A stretch of DNA of 64,000 nt, from NCBI GenBank assembly GCA_016081115.2, contig CM071925.1, positions 9,590,441-9,654,440 of the forward strand. Reading direction: 5' to 3'. Below the pieces are notes generated by a model. It had not been told where the DNA came from. It did no database searches and saw only the letters and a list, made by a program, of their open reading frames with translations. This document shows, piece by piece, positions 46,721-57,794 of the stretch (position 1 is the first letter of the stretch; each line of letters begins with the position of its first letter). Origin of the DNA: Rehmannia glutinosa (taxonomy: Eukaryota > Streptophyta > Magnoliopsida > Lamiales > Orobanchaceae). The translations under genes were made by a program, and so were the position numbers.

Positions 46721-48150
46721 TTACCAATTACGCCATTTCCATGGGTTGTGCCGTTCCCATTGTTGATGATATCTTCCCTTTGAGAAGTCACTTTGTTGAT
46801 GATGACTTATTTGATTGCTCCATTTCCAAGCATTGTGGCCTTCCCATTTTTGATAGTCTCTTCTTCTTTGAAAATCATCTTGTTGATGATGTCTTTGCCA
46901 TTTCCAAGGATTATGTTTTTCCCATTTTTGATTATATCCTCTTCTTGAAAATTGGCTTTGTCGAAAATAGTTTTTCCTTCTTTGATCAAATGAAACGGTC
47001 ATTTGATACCTTCTTGGCGGTATGAATTTTCTTCGATCATTATTACGTCGGGTACCTAATATAATATTATTTTGTGGTACCCTCAAGTGTTTGGGTCCTT
47101 TAGGATTAGCTTTGAGACTTTTAGGTCTCCAAAAATGATTAGAGCTATTTCTAGCCCGACAAGTATTAGCCGTATGACCATTTTTACCGCAATAAAAGCA
47201 AGTAACATCACTAATATGCATAGGAACTCGATTCCTTTTCATATGATTTATATCATTAGGCTCATGATCTAGATCTTGTTTCGAATTATCACAACAATCA
47301 ACAATTTCATCGGTACTCAAGTTGGATTTAGATAAATCATTTTTCATGCAATTAATATCCTTAACAAGAGTACTATTTTGTTTCTCAAGATTCCTAACCT
47401 TGTCAAGTGTGGTGGTGTGAGCACATGATAGTGATTCATAGGAAGTAAATAAGCTATCCTTTTCATTTTTCAAAACATTGAATTCCTTTTTCAAGTTTTT
47501 GTATTTAACAAGTAAGCTTTGGAATTCATTTTGAAGTTCATCGTAATCATTTTGCAAATCACTATAATCATTTTGTATGACAATACCATAAGAAGTAGAG
47601 TGTTTAAGACATACCTCGTTTTCTTCTTCGATGCCCATAAAACATTTTTCGACTTCATCATCGGAAGTTGTAAGAGACTCATCCCATATGGTTGGATTTG
47701 ATGTTGTATCCATTTGAGAAGTAGATGCTTTTGAGTTGCTCCTATTATTTGCATATACTTCATAGATGGCTTCTAATTTTTGCCATACTTCATGTGCCGA
47801 TCGACTACCTACAATATGTTCATATTCCAAATTAGTAAATCAACAATACAAGATATTTAGAGCTTTACCGTTTAAGGAGATGATTTTCTTCTCTTCACCA
47901 TTGAGCTCTTTGAAGCCTTTGGAGGTGTGTGGTGTGTCCTTCATAGGAATGAATTCTCCATTGATGACGATGTTCCAAATATCGAACCCGCAACTTTGTA
48001 AATAGCATTCCATTCTTTCTTTCCAAAATGTAAAATTTTTGGAATCAAATAGTGGTGGCTTGGTGGTGGAGGCGCCGGATAGATGAGCTTCGTTCGTAGC
48101 CGACGATCGTTTCTCTTCACTCGCGATGTGAAACGAGCTTGCCAAAGAGT
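46721..48150 (-). pseudogene. Copia-type gag with repetitive C-terminus
   Basis: One minus-strand frame interrupted by a single stop at about 47840. The N-terminal part encodes PPLFDSKNFTFWKERMECYL (start of the copia gag/UBN2 domain). The middle has EYEHIVGSRSAHEVWQKLEA, then a coiled-coil-like stretch, then the zinc knuckle CFYCGKNGHTANTC (C-x2-C-x4-H-x4-C, about 47200). The C-terminal about 80 residues contain three copies of a (Y/R)xQKWExHNPWKW repeat. It follows a primer site at 48154-48165, so it belongs to a copia element whose pol is missing. The natural start is unclear because the frame runs open toward the primer site. Confidence 0.88.
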
Positions 48151-48153
48151 TTG

Positions 48154-48165
48154 GCTCTGATACCA
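48154..48165 (-). promoter_or_regulatory. Second primer-binding site inside the element
   Basis: Minus strand TGGTATCAGAGC, 2 nt from an LTR-like edge at 48168 (TGTAAGTCC), with the ATTCAACCCCCCCTCTAG phrase typical of copia LTR ends close by. It shows that the gag came from a different retroelement than the outer LTRs. Confidence 0.85.
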
Positions 48166-48167
48166 CT

Positions 48168-49660
48168 TGTAAGTCCAAGCGGCTACGATAATCTAGAGGG
48201 GGGGTTGAATAGATTATCTCCATCTTTTCGATTTCGCCCTCTTTTTCAATACAAATGCGCCAAGATAATAACAAAGGCGCGGAATGTAAATAGCACACGT
48301 CGGTTTATAGTAGTTCAACCCACCTAGGGCCTAATCTACTACCTCCCTAGTATATCCGGGATGGATTTCAAAAAGAAAAAGAATTTTATTAATCACCAAA
48401 ATTAATACAAATTCAACTTACAACACCTTGAAGAGCACCACACTCTTCTTCAACACCACCTTTGGAGATTACCACAATCTCCCTTTGAAAATTACCACAA
48501 TCTTCCTTCAACGGCACCTTGTGAAGATTACCACAATCTCCAACCTTGAAGAATACCAAATTCTTCAACACCTCAATAAGAAGATCACCACAATCTTCTT
48601 GCACCTATCACCTAGATCATCCAAGTGTGTTCTTACCACAAGAACACTCACAAGAATATCTTGTGTTTGAATGATAACCAAAAATCAAGATTACAACTCA
48701 ATAATGAATATTACAATTTGAGTGCAAAGTGTAATCAAGAATAACCCAGACCTCAAAGATGTGAAAGTGATAAGCTAGGCAAATTTACAACAATAATAAA
48801 TACAATGAATGACCAAGTGTTTGCTTGAAGTGTATCTTGTTGTGTTGTATATCAATTGTTGTTTTGGTTGCACCAAAACTTCCTCTATTTATAGGAGATG
48901 ATTGATTAAGCATAGGCTCCTCTTGGGGATTGAAAATCTACAGAAAAATACAATTAAAATCAAGAATATAGGTACATTTAGAAATCAATCCCACATTTTA
49001 AGGAAATTTGTCTCGTCAAACGTTCATATTTTTTTTGTCAAGCACGATGCGACCGGTCGCACGAAATAGTTAAAAAGAAACTCAGCAATTTTACAGGCGA
49101 CCGCGACGTAGGGTTCGACCGGTCGTCCCCTATCTCAACCGGTCCCCTCAATGGTTTGAAGAAAGAAATCGTCCTGTTTCAACCAAGAACGTTCGTTCGA
49201 GTCCGGTCGACCCCTGGCAACCGACGATCGACCGGCCGGACGACGCCCCGAGCGGCCGGTCGACCTGACCGTTTTAGCTTCCGTCTCATTTTGTTTCAAA
49301 AAACATCTTCGATGCACGGGTTGCCCTATAGAGCGGCCGTCGACAAGAGACAAATGTTGTCCAATTTTTGTCGAAAATAAAACTCAAGAAATACTTCGAA
49401 AATTTAGTAAAAACATTTTAAACCAATCGAGAGTATTTAGACAACATTTAGAAACCTTGTTTTGAAGTAAGAACATATAAACATAAAATCATTAGAAGTG
49501 TTGTCCAATTTTATTTTGAAATAAAACTTGAAGAAATACTCCGGAAATTATAAAAATCATTTTAAAACATTTAGGAGTATTTGGACAACAATTAAAAACG
49601 TTGTTTTGGTGTAAAAATAAAATCATCAAAATTTAAGATAAAAACATGTATCAAACACCC
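48168..49660 (-). repeat. LTR-like remnant of an inner copia element
   Basis: Begins TGTAAGTCCAAGC beside the primer site. It contains a GC-rich CGACCGGTCG cluster (49030-49270) and a tandem duplication of about 148 bp (49351 and 49499, each starting TGTTGTCCAATTTT). The outer edge is not resolved and no partner LTR is found. Confidence 0.55.
49351..49640. repeat. Two-copy tandem repeat of about 148 bp
   Basis: Both copies run TGTTGTCCAATTTT, AATAAAACT, GAAATACT, GAGTATTTnGACAACA and TTGTTTTG with scattered substitutions. Confidence 0.8.
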
Positions 49661-50574
49661 ATTTGAGCCAAAAATGGGTCAGTGGTCAATCTAAGGGACA
49701 AAATAAATAGAACTACTTCTATTATATTTTATTAATGTACCCATACACACATGGGCCTTTAGTCTCCTATTCTATTACATTTGTAAAATTCTACCCACAC
49801 ATGCGTGGGCCTTTAGCATCGAACGTCCTCCAATTACAATAAATGGAAAGCTCACCACCTAGTCTACTCTCAATGCGAAAATTTAAAGAACTTACAAAAT
49901 AGAATAAGAGACTCGCAGTCCCCAAAAACCCAAAGAAATTAAACACATCCAATCACATTGGTCATAGGCTCATGATCATCCCTAAATAAATCATGCTAAA
50001 ACATCCATCACATGAATTTAAAGCATAAAAATTTACCAATTTTGTGTGTTGATTTAATTTTGGGATAAATCTTTCTTTAATATTCATTGAAAACTACTTT
50101 TCTTGATTTCAAAATTAACCTTTTAACTTTGAAAATTGAATGACTAAAGAAAAACAGAAGAAAAGAAAAAAGAATTTTTTTTTTGATGACGTAAGTGACG
50201 GGTTGGCTTGAATAAGAACAATTTTGTCATTCAATTTCTACCAACTAAAATTTCATCTTCATAATCGACTTATTATAAAGATCACAAAAGTACAACACTG
50301 TTGAAATGGAAATCAAAATTAATTGTTCCCCATCAAACTGTACAATTTGGAATTTCAAAAACATTATAGTAATTAGTTTATGAAAATAAAAAACTTACGA
50401 TTTATGCCAACTAATTTTTTTTTTTCTTTCCAACAATTTATCCCAAAAACTAGATCATATAAAACACTTTAATCACACATAAAATAATCATTAAAACATA
50501 TTTTAATAATTGTAACATGCTTATCAAATAAACATAAAACGAATCAAAATCTGATAACGAAAATGCAAACCGTG
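49661..50574. other. Untranslated leader region, no gene seen
   Basis: AT-rich sequence between the inner LTR-like piece and the outer primer site. A repeated ACCCACACATGnGTGGGCCTTTAG phrase occurs near 49740-49815. Confidence 0.5.
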
Positions 50575-50586
50575 GCTCTGATACCA
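50575..50586 (-). promoter_or_regulatory. tRNA-Met primer-binding site of the outer element
   Basis: Minus strand TGGTATCAGAGCCACGG immediately inside the right LTR. Confidence 0.9.
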
Positions 50587-50587
50587 C

Positions 50588-51358
50588 TGTTGGGTTCGCT
50601 ATACCACACGGGGTTCGCACAACAGAAATTTAAAATTTTTAATCTAATTAAAACAAGTGCATTCATCACAATAAATACTAACCCCGTAGGTTCACGTAGC
50701 GATTGTAACAATCGACATTTTCGTTATCATGCGAGAATACTAATTTTGATTCGTAAGTGATAAAAGTAAATTACCCTCGTAGAGTCTTCTCCTTTTAGCG
50801 AAGATTGAGATGGAATCAATTCCCGAATATGTGGCAATCACCAAAACTCCAAATGCTTGCCAATAGGGATTCAAACGTCTCCCCTCCAATCGAGTTCACC
50901 TTCTGATTGTAGACACCAAAATAAATCTTTCGCTAGTAAAATTTATTCCGTTCTTCAAAATGATAATTGGAATATAACTCTTAATCTCACAATCAACTAG
51001 TGATAGGAGATTAATTGTTATAGAATAATAATTATCAATTAATTATTATCCACAAATAAGGAAGATAAACACTTAAGAGAGGATTTTAGAAATCAAGAAC
51101 TATTTTCTTTATTTTTCCAAAACGTAAAAAAAACCCACGGCGACTTTTTAATTTTTGTCTCAAAAATGCAACTGATCTTTTTATCACATTGTTAAGCATT
51201 CATCCTTTTATTTATATATTAACAAGTTTAATAAATATAATAAAAAGAAAACTACCCAATTAATGATGCAGTGGGTTGGACCACTACACTAGTGGTCTTG
51301 TGCCAAAAATGAAACAACCATATTTTCCTTTTTTTTAATCTCTCTTATGTATATATAT

Positions 51359-51395
<37 letters not shown>

Positions 51396-52747
51396 CTTAT
51401 TTATTTATTTATCCTCAATAATCTAATGGGCTTCTACAATTAGGCCTACTAGATTATATATGGGCTTGGATTTCAAAGTCCAACTAATTAATTCAAATAA
51501 TTAATACCCAAAACCCAAATTAATCAATCTAATTGATTAATTAATTTATTCTATTCCTTTCATTGAGCCTTCTAATCAAATTAAATTTAATTAGATAATC
51601 ATATTATTTAATTCAACTATTGAATTAAATTAGAACTCTAATAAATTAATTTATATTAATTAATTGCATTCAACTATTGAATTTATCACTTTGGAAATGT
51701 CAATAACCAAAATTATGTGTTACCCTTTTAGGTTCACAACTAACACTAGCAGCAGGCTTACAACTTTTGTAACTTTCGAATAATTTATTATATCAATTAA
51801 TCATATTAATTAGCATACTTGAAATTAACTCTTTAATTTCAAGAACCTACAAATCATGGTAACATCTAGCAAGTAGCATGATTATCTAGTATTAGGTGAA
51901 ATAGCGAGTACACCTATTTTAATTGCAACTGCATACATGTACAATCCTTTCGACAACTAATTTCCCGATTAAATATTGGGTATGGATTTATCGAAACCCA
52001 ATTGATTTAATAACTGTGATTCTATTTCAAGTTTTAATAATTATTTTATGAATCAAATTCATCGTGCCTTGGCCAAGGTCTTTGAATCACAAACTATGAT
52101 AACACAGGAAATTCCCTTGTTAAAAGACAAGAGTCGAATTGTATGTTGGCCACAGACAAGCCTCCATGTATATCAGTGCAATACCCAAAACACCCCTTTA
52201 TGATTGTCAAGCAATCAAAAGATAAATCAAAGTATTGCAGGATAGACATAAGGATACTGTGGTGCCTCAAGTACGAGGATTAATCATGTACTATTGCAAT
52301 ATGAAAATTATTATTCGACAGAAAAAGTTTCCATATAAGAATTTCCATTGGGTCATGTTCAGTGAACTTATTCACCAACAACTACCCGCATATATGCATT
52401 TGCGTCCCAACGCTAATGTTAATGGAATGTAACATTCTCGTCTCACGAGCATGCATCATATACACAAGTCTTACGGGGTTATTCAATGTCCTATCTTTAA
52501 AAACCCATTGACTTGGAACTATTTAAAGATCAAAGCCTTAGAGGCATATTCCATGATCGCCATCAAATGCGCAACCATACCCCATAGCTTAAAATGATCT
52601 AAGGACTATCTATGAGCAATTAAATAATAAATGCAAAACATAAGATAAAGAAAAATGCCTTTATATTAATATAATTCCCAATAAAATTGTTTTTACAAGT
52701 AGGATAAATCCAATTCTAATTGGAGTGCAGGGCACCCTACTCTAACA
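50588..52747 (-). repeat. 5' LTR of the non-autonomous element
   Basis: About 2.16 kb, colinear with 43094-45261. It ends CTAACA at 52747 next to the interrupted exon. Confidence 0.9.
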
Positions 52748-52864
52748 CAGTCTACTATTGCGGAACTCGTCATCCCCATCGACAAACTGCTGCAAGAGAG
52801 ATCCTTGTACTAATTCCTTTGCCACAAAATAAAACACCATGCTGTAGTGTGGCGATCCAGGTAC
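52748..52864 (-). pseudogene. Captured EDR2-like DUF1336 exon, 5' part
   Basis: After a CTTTTAG acceptor the minus strand encodes VPGSPHYSMVFYFVAKELVQ, then GSLLQQFVDGDDEFRNSRL, where the LTR element interrupts. The exon resumes at 43093 with MLIPSVPK. This is the conserved core of the DUF1336 domain found at the C-terminus of ENHANCED DISEASE RESISTANCE 2-type (PH-START-DUF1336) proteins. No PH or START part and no later DUF1336 exons are found. The exon begins in phase 0 and follows a cyclophilin exon that ends in phase 0, so the two would splice in frame. Confidence 0.88.
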
Positions 52865-53403
52865 CTAAAAGAGTGAAACATTTATTAATCTTCAAACCAC
52901 CAGATAAAATAACTATAGAGAAAAGTCCTTTATTCGATGCAACCAAAATTGAATTTAACAAATCTTTCAGCAATGATTACAGAATGCTTACAGATAAGAA
53001 TTCTCAAGTCATAATAGAATCGGGTAGTTTCTATCACATAATATCCGTTCAAACTTAAAACTAGAGAATGATAACAACAAAGATGAGCAAACTGAAGCTA
53101 CAAGACTGATATGAAACCAGGCTGGGAATAAGATATCGAGCTAGTTATTGGGGAGAAATGTGGAAAGGCGGAGCAAAGGGCTGAGGATGGCATGTTGGGT
53201 GATGATCTCAGGCAGCAATATCAGCAGCCGAGTCATGATATCACAATTTACTCATCTAGATGAACTGATTCACATATACTAGAGTACAATTTGCATGGTG
53301 TATAACCTCAATTCAATACGACCAGAAAATTCTTAATAAAGATAACCATTACGAGTTCACCACAAACTTGCAAAAGTGTATAGGGAAAACATCTAGAACA
53401 ATT

Positions 53404-53430
53404 TTCTCAAAAAAAAAAAAAAAAAAAAAA
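53404..53430 (+). mobile_element. Poly(A)-only retroposon insertion
   Basis: 27 nt (TTCTC plus 22 A) lie between perfect 16-bp direct repeats AACATCTAGAACAATT (53388-53403 and 53431-53446). This is the mark of a LINE-machinery insertion truncated almost to its tail. Confidence 0.85.
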
Positions 53431-53523
53431 AACATCTAGAACAATTCTAGCAGACCATAATGCACCTAACAGACAACCAAAATATTATATCAGAAAATAT
53501 GTTTGCTAAAATTAGCAGCTTAC

Positions 53524-53851
53524 ATTTCCTTTGTCAAAATCTCCACCTTGAATCATGAAATCCTTAATAACACGGTGGAATGAGGAACCTTTGTAGCCAA
53601 ATCCCTTCTCCCCTGTTCAATCCAACATTAGGAACATATAAAGTTAAAATTAATTTAAGTAGGTGATAATATGTTCTAGTATATGCGTTAGTATAGGCAC
53701 CTGTACATAAAGCACGAATGTTTTCCGCAGTTTGTGGCACGTCATCACCATACAATCAAATTACAATTTTTCCAACAAGCTTTCCTACTGGGTTTCCAAT
53801 GCTTATATCAAAATAAACTTTGTGCGTCACTTTTGATTGCATTGTAGCTTC
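53524..53851 (-). pseudogene. Captured cyclophilin (CYP20-2-like PPIase), two exons
   Basis: Exon 53851-53701 (acceptor CCCAG) encodes KVTHKVYFDISIGNPVGKLV, then GKIVI-stop-LYGDDVPQTAEN and RALCTG. Exon 53612-53524 encodes GEKGFGYKGSSFHRVIKDFM and IQGGDFDKGN, with donor GTAAGC. These are N-terminal cyclophilin strands including the FHRVI active-site Arg and the IQGGDF motif. The SIGNPVGKLVG wording is typical of the thylakoid-lumen CYP20-2 type. A TGA at 53756-53758 replaces what is normally Gly. The later exons (KFxDENF, ANAGPNTNGSQFFI) are missing. Together with the leader exon at 54863-54840 the phases fit. Confidence 0.92.
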
Positions 53852-54839
53852 CTGGGTAAGGAGCAAAAACTCAACAAAAAGCCATAGATAAATTAATTGG
53901 CTGAGAACAGTATATGATTGACCGAAAATATTGGATTTTAAATGTTGTCTATTGATAGGTTATAGAAAAAGTTCACACACACACACACATATATACACGC
54001 ACGCACACAAAGACAATGCGAAAAAATAATTAATCAATTATTTATAAAGCAAAAACCAGTTAGGTACAGTTTCACCTATCACATTTCTCCAAAAACTCCA
54101 AACAGCGAGCAATTAATGAGCCATAACACATTTGAATATAAGTACAAAAACACACTACCTAACTATTTCAGAATGCAATTCGCATAATCAAAGATTTCAT
54201 ACATATAACATGGCACATAAATAAAGCATGAATCTGGAATTCCATAAAAGTAATTGGTCTACATTTAACATTTTCCATATACATTATCAAGCAGCAAAAA
54301 CAGATGTTATTATCAGTATACAAACACCATTTATAGTCAGAGAAGGCTTGAAATTACAGAATATAAAGCAGAGACAATGGATGAATGGATAAATTCACGA
54401 GGCTAAACAAATATTTAGTCAATTCTGCATCTCTCTGGCTTATTCCATTTTCTAAACAACTAAAAGTAAAATCCGCAGAAACAGATAAAATATCAGTAAC
54501 AAACAAAAACAAACAGGCCTCTGCCGTGGCTCGAACTGAGCAAGGCATAGAGCCCGTCCTGCTCCTAACTGGACAATCCATGCAAGAGTTGGAACGAACC
54601 AGAGAAAGAGATCAAGGATGAAAATAAAGATTTTCGAAGCTTCACTGATGCGAAAGAGCAAACTGGACTCGTGGTTTTGGTAGGTGAGATACTTCGCGGA
54701 GCTAAAATCGAGCTAATATTCGACTGCAGCAAATGAAGATAGAAGTAAAAACCGAAAAAGCACAAAAACGAAAAATGTGAGTTATTAGCTGAACCAAGCA
54801 AGAAATTGAAAAAATAGGGTTTAGTGGGGATAAACTTAC

Positions 54840-54863
54840 CAGAGATGCGTACGAAACCGCCAT
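54840..54863 (-). CDS. Putative first exon of the CACTA-2 chimeric transcript
   Basis: Encodes MAVSYASL and ends at a perfect GTAAGT donor in phase 0. It splices in frame to the cyclophilin exon at 53851 (EATMQSKV). Upstream (54864-54950) the sequence is GC-richer and UTR-like. It could be the original cyclophilin first exon, shortened, or CACTA sequence. Confidence 0.45.
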
Positions 54864-55029
54864 CGTCGGTTCTCTCTCGCACTGTGAGTTTGTGAAGGGT
54901 TGGCGACCGGCGGAGGGGCGAGAGGTGACGGGCGGAGGAGAGAAGATTTTACAACTTTTACTATTCTTTTCACTAATAACCTAATTAATTAGAGGGCCAT
55001 AACTAAAGATCTAATTAAAAAAAATAAAG

Positions 55030-55320
55030 ACACCAGTTCTACAATTGGTATCGAAAGATCTGGTTTCTAAAATATTATAGATACCGGTTTTGGAACGATG
55101 TCAAAACAATTGGTGTCTAATTTAAAATAATTTATATAAATAAACACCGGTTTTGAAATCCGATGCCAAAACCGGTGTCTATTTGGGAATTATTTTCGGT
55201 TCTAGGAAGCCGCTGTTGTTTATCATACGACAACACTAATTAGACACCGTTTCTTACAAAACCGCTGTTATTTGGGAAAAGACACCAGGAAAGTCTTAAA
55301 ACCGGTGTCTTTTTGGTGAT
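55030..55320. repeat. CACTA-2 right subterminal repeats
   Basis: Repeated AGACACCGGTTTTGAAATCCG-like imperfect hairpins matching 26030-26420. Confidence 0.85.
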
Positions 55321-55345
55321 GTCTATCAGCAGTTTTCTTGTAGTG

Positions 55346-57794
55346 TTATGTGTTTCGTATTCAATCCCTGAGAAATACGATTTTGCTCGCTGTTATCTGT
55401 TAAATACACTTTACACTTGCAGTTTAGTGAAAATATTTTCACGACCAGTGCACACCTTGCCGACTAGACATAGTGAGGATTTATATTCCATAATATCCCC
55501 AGAACCTTGTATGATATTGAGTCTTCATCTTCATCTCCCACGAAGGATTTGTTTCTATCTTATGCTACACTCAATATACGCACTGTCTAGATCTCGAAAA
55601 ACATGCATAGATAAATCATTGAACTTGTTTAGATACAATAACCTTCAAATCCTAAAATTCCTATTTCGAACTATTTTTACGGCATTGTGATTGATATAAA
55701 ATACACTTATACTAAGTGAATTGAAATCTTTTCCCCAAAGTAGCCCCTAAAGTGCAAATATTTCCATTGAAAAAATGCAATCTAAATTCGCGGCTTGTTC
55801 CACAAGATACCAAATATTAAAATCAGTTATGTTCTCATTGTATTGGACATATATATCAGTTTCAATATTCTAATATTTAAGCAGCCGCCATCAAGCATAT
55901 TCAATGGATTAATCAACATAATCCACTCCAAGATAAATATATGTGACATCAAACATCCTAGTTATGTGGCCGTATATATGCAACTGATGAATTGAGATTC
56001 TCTATTTCTTTTAGTGTTTCATCAATATATATTCCTATGATTTGTGTAATTATCACGTGCATAATGACGTCATCACATATACACATTATATATTTGTATC
56101 TTTAAAATAAAAGTTGAAATACTAAATGAAATAAAAAATTTCAATCACTGATGTAGCTAGGGAGTTTTTATAAGTAGCCCCTCACCCCCAACAATTATTT
56201 TTTTTTAGAAAAAGAAATTTTTTGTGAAGATTTTTAATAAAAAAATAAGGTAGAATTTATATGATTTTTTTTTTTTGTTAGTTCTATCAATATGGTCCAC
56301 CACACTTTCGAGTATTGACCCACTTAAATATCGTGTGTTGGCTCGTCTATTGATTTCAATTGATATGCAACTGCATACCAATATAAAAATTTATTGTATA
56401 TGAAGTCGGGAGTTCGAAGGAAAACCACATTTAATAATTCAGATTTACGAAATACTGATAAAAACGATCGAGAACCATAAAGTACTGTAATTTGTCGTGG
56501 TTCATAAGTTGACCAAGAACTTTTTTAAAAACAAACAAAAAGAAATGCTTCAAATATTCTAGGATCAAATGAAGTTGTAATGAATGGATCTTTTGATGGT
56601 CAACCATCAACGAATGGTTAGGATTCGAGCTGTACATATTGCAACATTAAACTAAATAGGCAACCTGGTTTGGATGCCATAAATTCTGCTTTTTGTGAAT
56701 GCATTAATTTTTCCCTGCAAATTGTACCAGATAATTTTTTTAAAAAAAAAATTAAACATTTGAATAGCTGAAGCTGGGAAAATGACCCTTTATTTACGAT
56801 AGCTAGGTAGATGAGCTTAAGTTTCAAAGAAAGCTTTAATATTTTACCAATTAAAATTATATATATATTCACACGATGTGGCATTCCATCGAGCACCTAT
56901 AGATAGAGGAGAAATTGGCTTCATATATGTGATCCAAAGAAAGCGGATGGGATCTCCTGTTAGAAAATGATCTTATCTTCTCGCTTCCACTTTGTATTGG
57001 GATCTTCTATTACGTAATGATGATGATGATCATTGTGTATAAACGTTATATAAAAATCACGCCTAATTTGAAGATAAATCACCATCCTGGAATAGTCAAA
57101 ATTGTTGGTTTTTACAAATATAATAATTTGAAGCAATATACAACTAATATACACATGTCAATCATTCGTGTATATTTAACGAACTTATTCTAAAATAATA
57201 CTGAAAAAATATACCAATTGACTATTTTCCCCGAGTCGATCGATTCATTTTAACCTACACTCATTAAGTTTAGGGACAAATACAAAAAGAGAGAGAAAAA
57301 AAAATTGAGGTTTTGGCATATTACAAAATAACAATCCATGAGCATTGATTGTCTTAAATTCAAGGGCGAAAAAGAGCATCCATAGTATAACCTTTAAATT
57401 TAAAAAGCATTTTTTGCAAATAAAGAACATCTTCAAATCAAAAAATTGATATACACACTCTTTGTATTTGGTTTTTTATTTCAGAATTTATGTGGTTTTC
57501 TCGAAATGCTTTTCAAATAGTCATTAAATATGCAATAAATCAACACATGTGATATTGAAAATAATTAATTATTAAATACAATTAATTATAGAGAGTTGTT
57601 TTGGGCTCGCCAAAATTGGATAGTGAAAACTCATTTTCTAAATTTCAAATTTAAAATAAAGAGTTCGTTGGAGATGATTTTTTATGGATGACTCTTGAAA
57701 ATAAAGAATAGTGTAAGACAAATTTTTATTGTCTGCGAATGAACAAACAAGAAAAAGCGTACAAATTAAATATATATGAATCAAAATGAAAATA
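55346..57794. other. No gene seen
   Basis: AT-rich spacer between CACTA-2 and the next copia element. It has T-runs near 56200-56280 and no recognisable coding or terminal-repeat structure. Confidence 0.5.

Larger units (their letters stand above)
43094..52747 (-). mobile_element. Non-autonomous LTR retrotransposon, 9.65 kb, inserted in an EDR2-like exon
   Basis: LTRs 43094-45261 and 50588-52747 both start TGTTGGGTTCGC; by eye they are about 95% identical. The flanks CAGTG and CAGTC are a 5-bp duplication with one change. The primer site (minus TGGTATCAGAGC, 50575-50586) abuts the right LTR, so the element is on the minus strand. The interior lacks protease, integrase and RT. It contains an ORF with a putative plant transposon domain (45867-45256), and a gag, primer site and LTR-like piece from what seems to be a second retroelement (46721 to about 49660). 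Confidence 0.9.
26017..55345 (-). mobile_element. CACTA element 2, expanded to 29.3 kb by later insertions, carrying several host-gene fragments
   Basis: The left end reads CACTACTACAAAAATGTTGA and the right end, inverted, CACTACAAGAAAACTGCTGA; 22 of the first 26 positions agree. Both subterminal zones (26030-26420 and 55030-55320) carry the same GACACCGGTTTT/AAACCGGTGTC repeats. Flanking triplets are GAT and TTA, so no duplication is visible and the pairing is an inference. Subtracting younger insertions leaves about 7 kb, a normal Pack-CACTA size. Its minus strand holds fragments of a bHLH factor, GNAT acetyltransferase, EDR2-like protein and cyclophilin, all in one orientation. No transposase is found. 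Confidence 0.7.

Noticed and set aside
26014..55348. 3-bp target duplication for CACTA-2
   Set aside because: Left flank GAT and right flank TTA differ, so no duplication is claimed and the pairing stays an inference.
55313..55690. 125-codon plus-strand ORF
   Set aside because: Starts inside the CACTA-2 terminus and has no recognisable motif.
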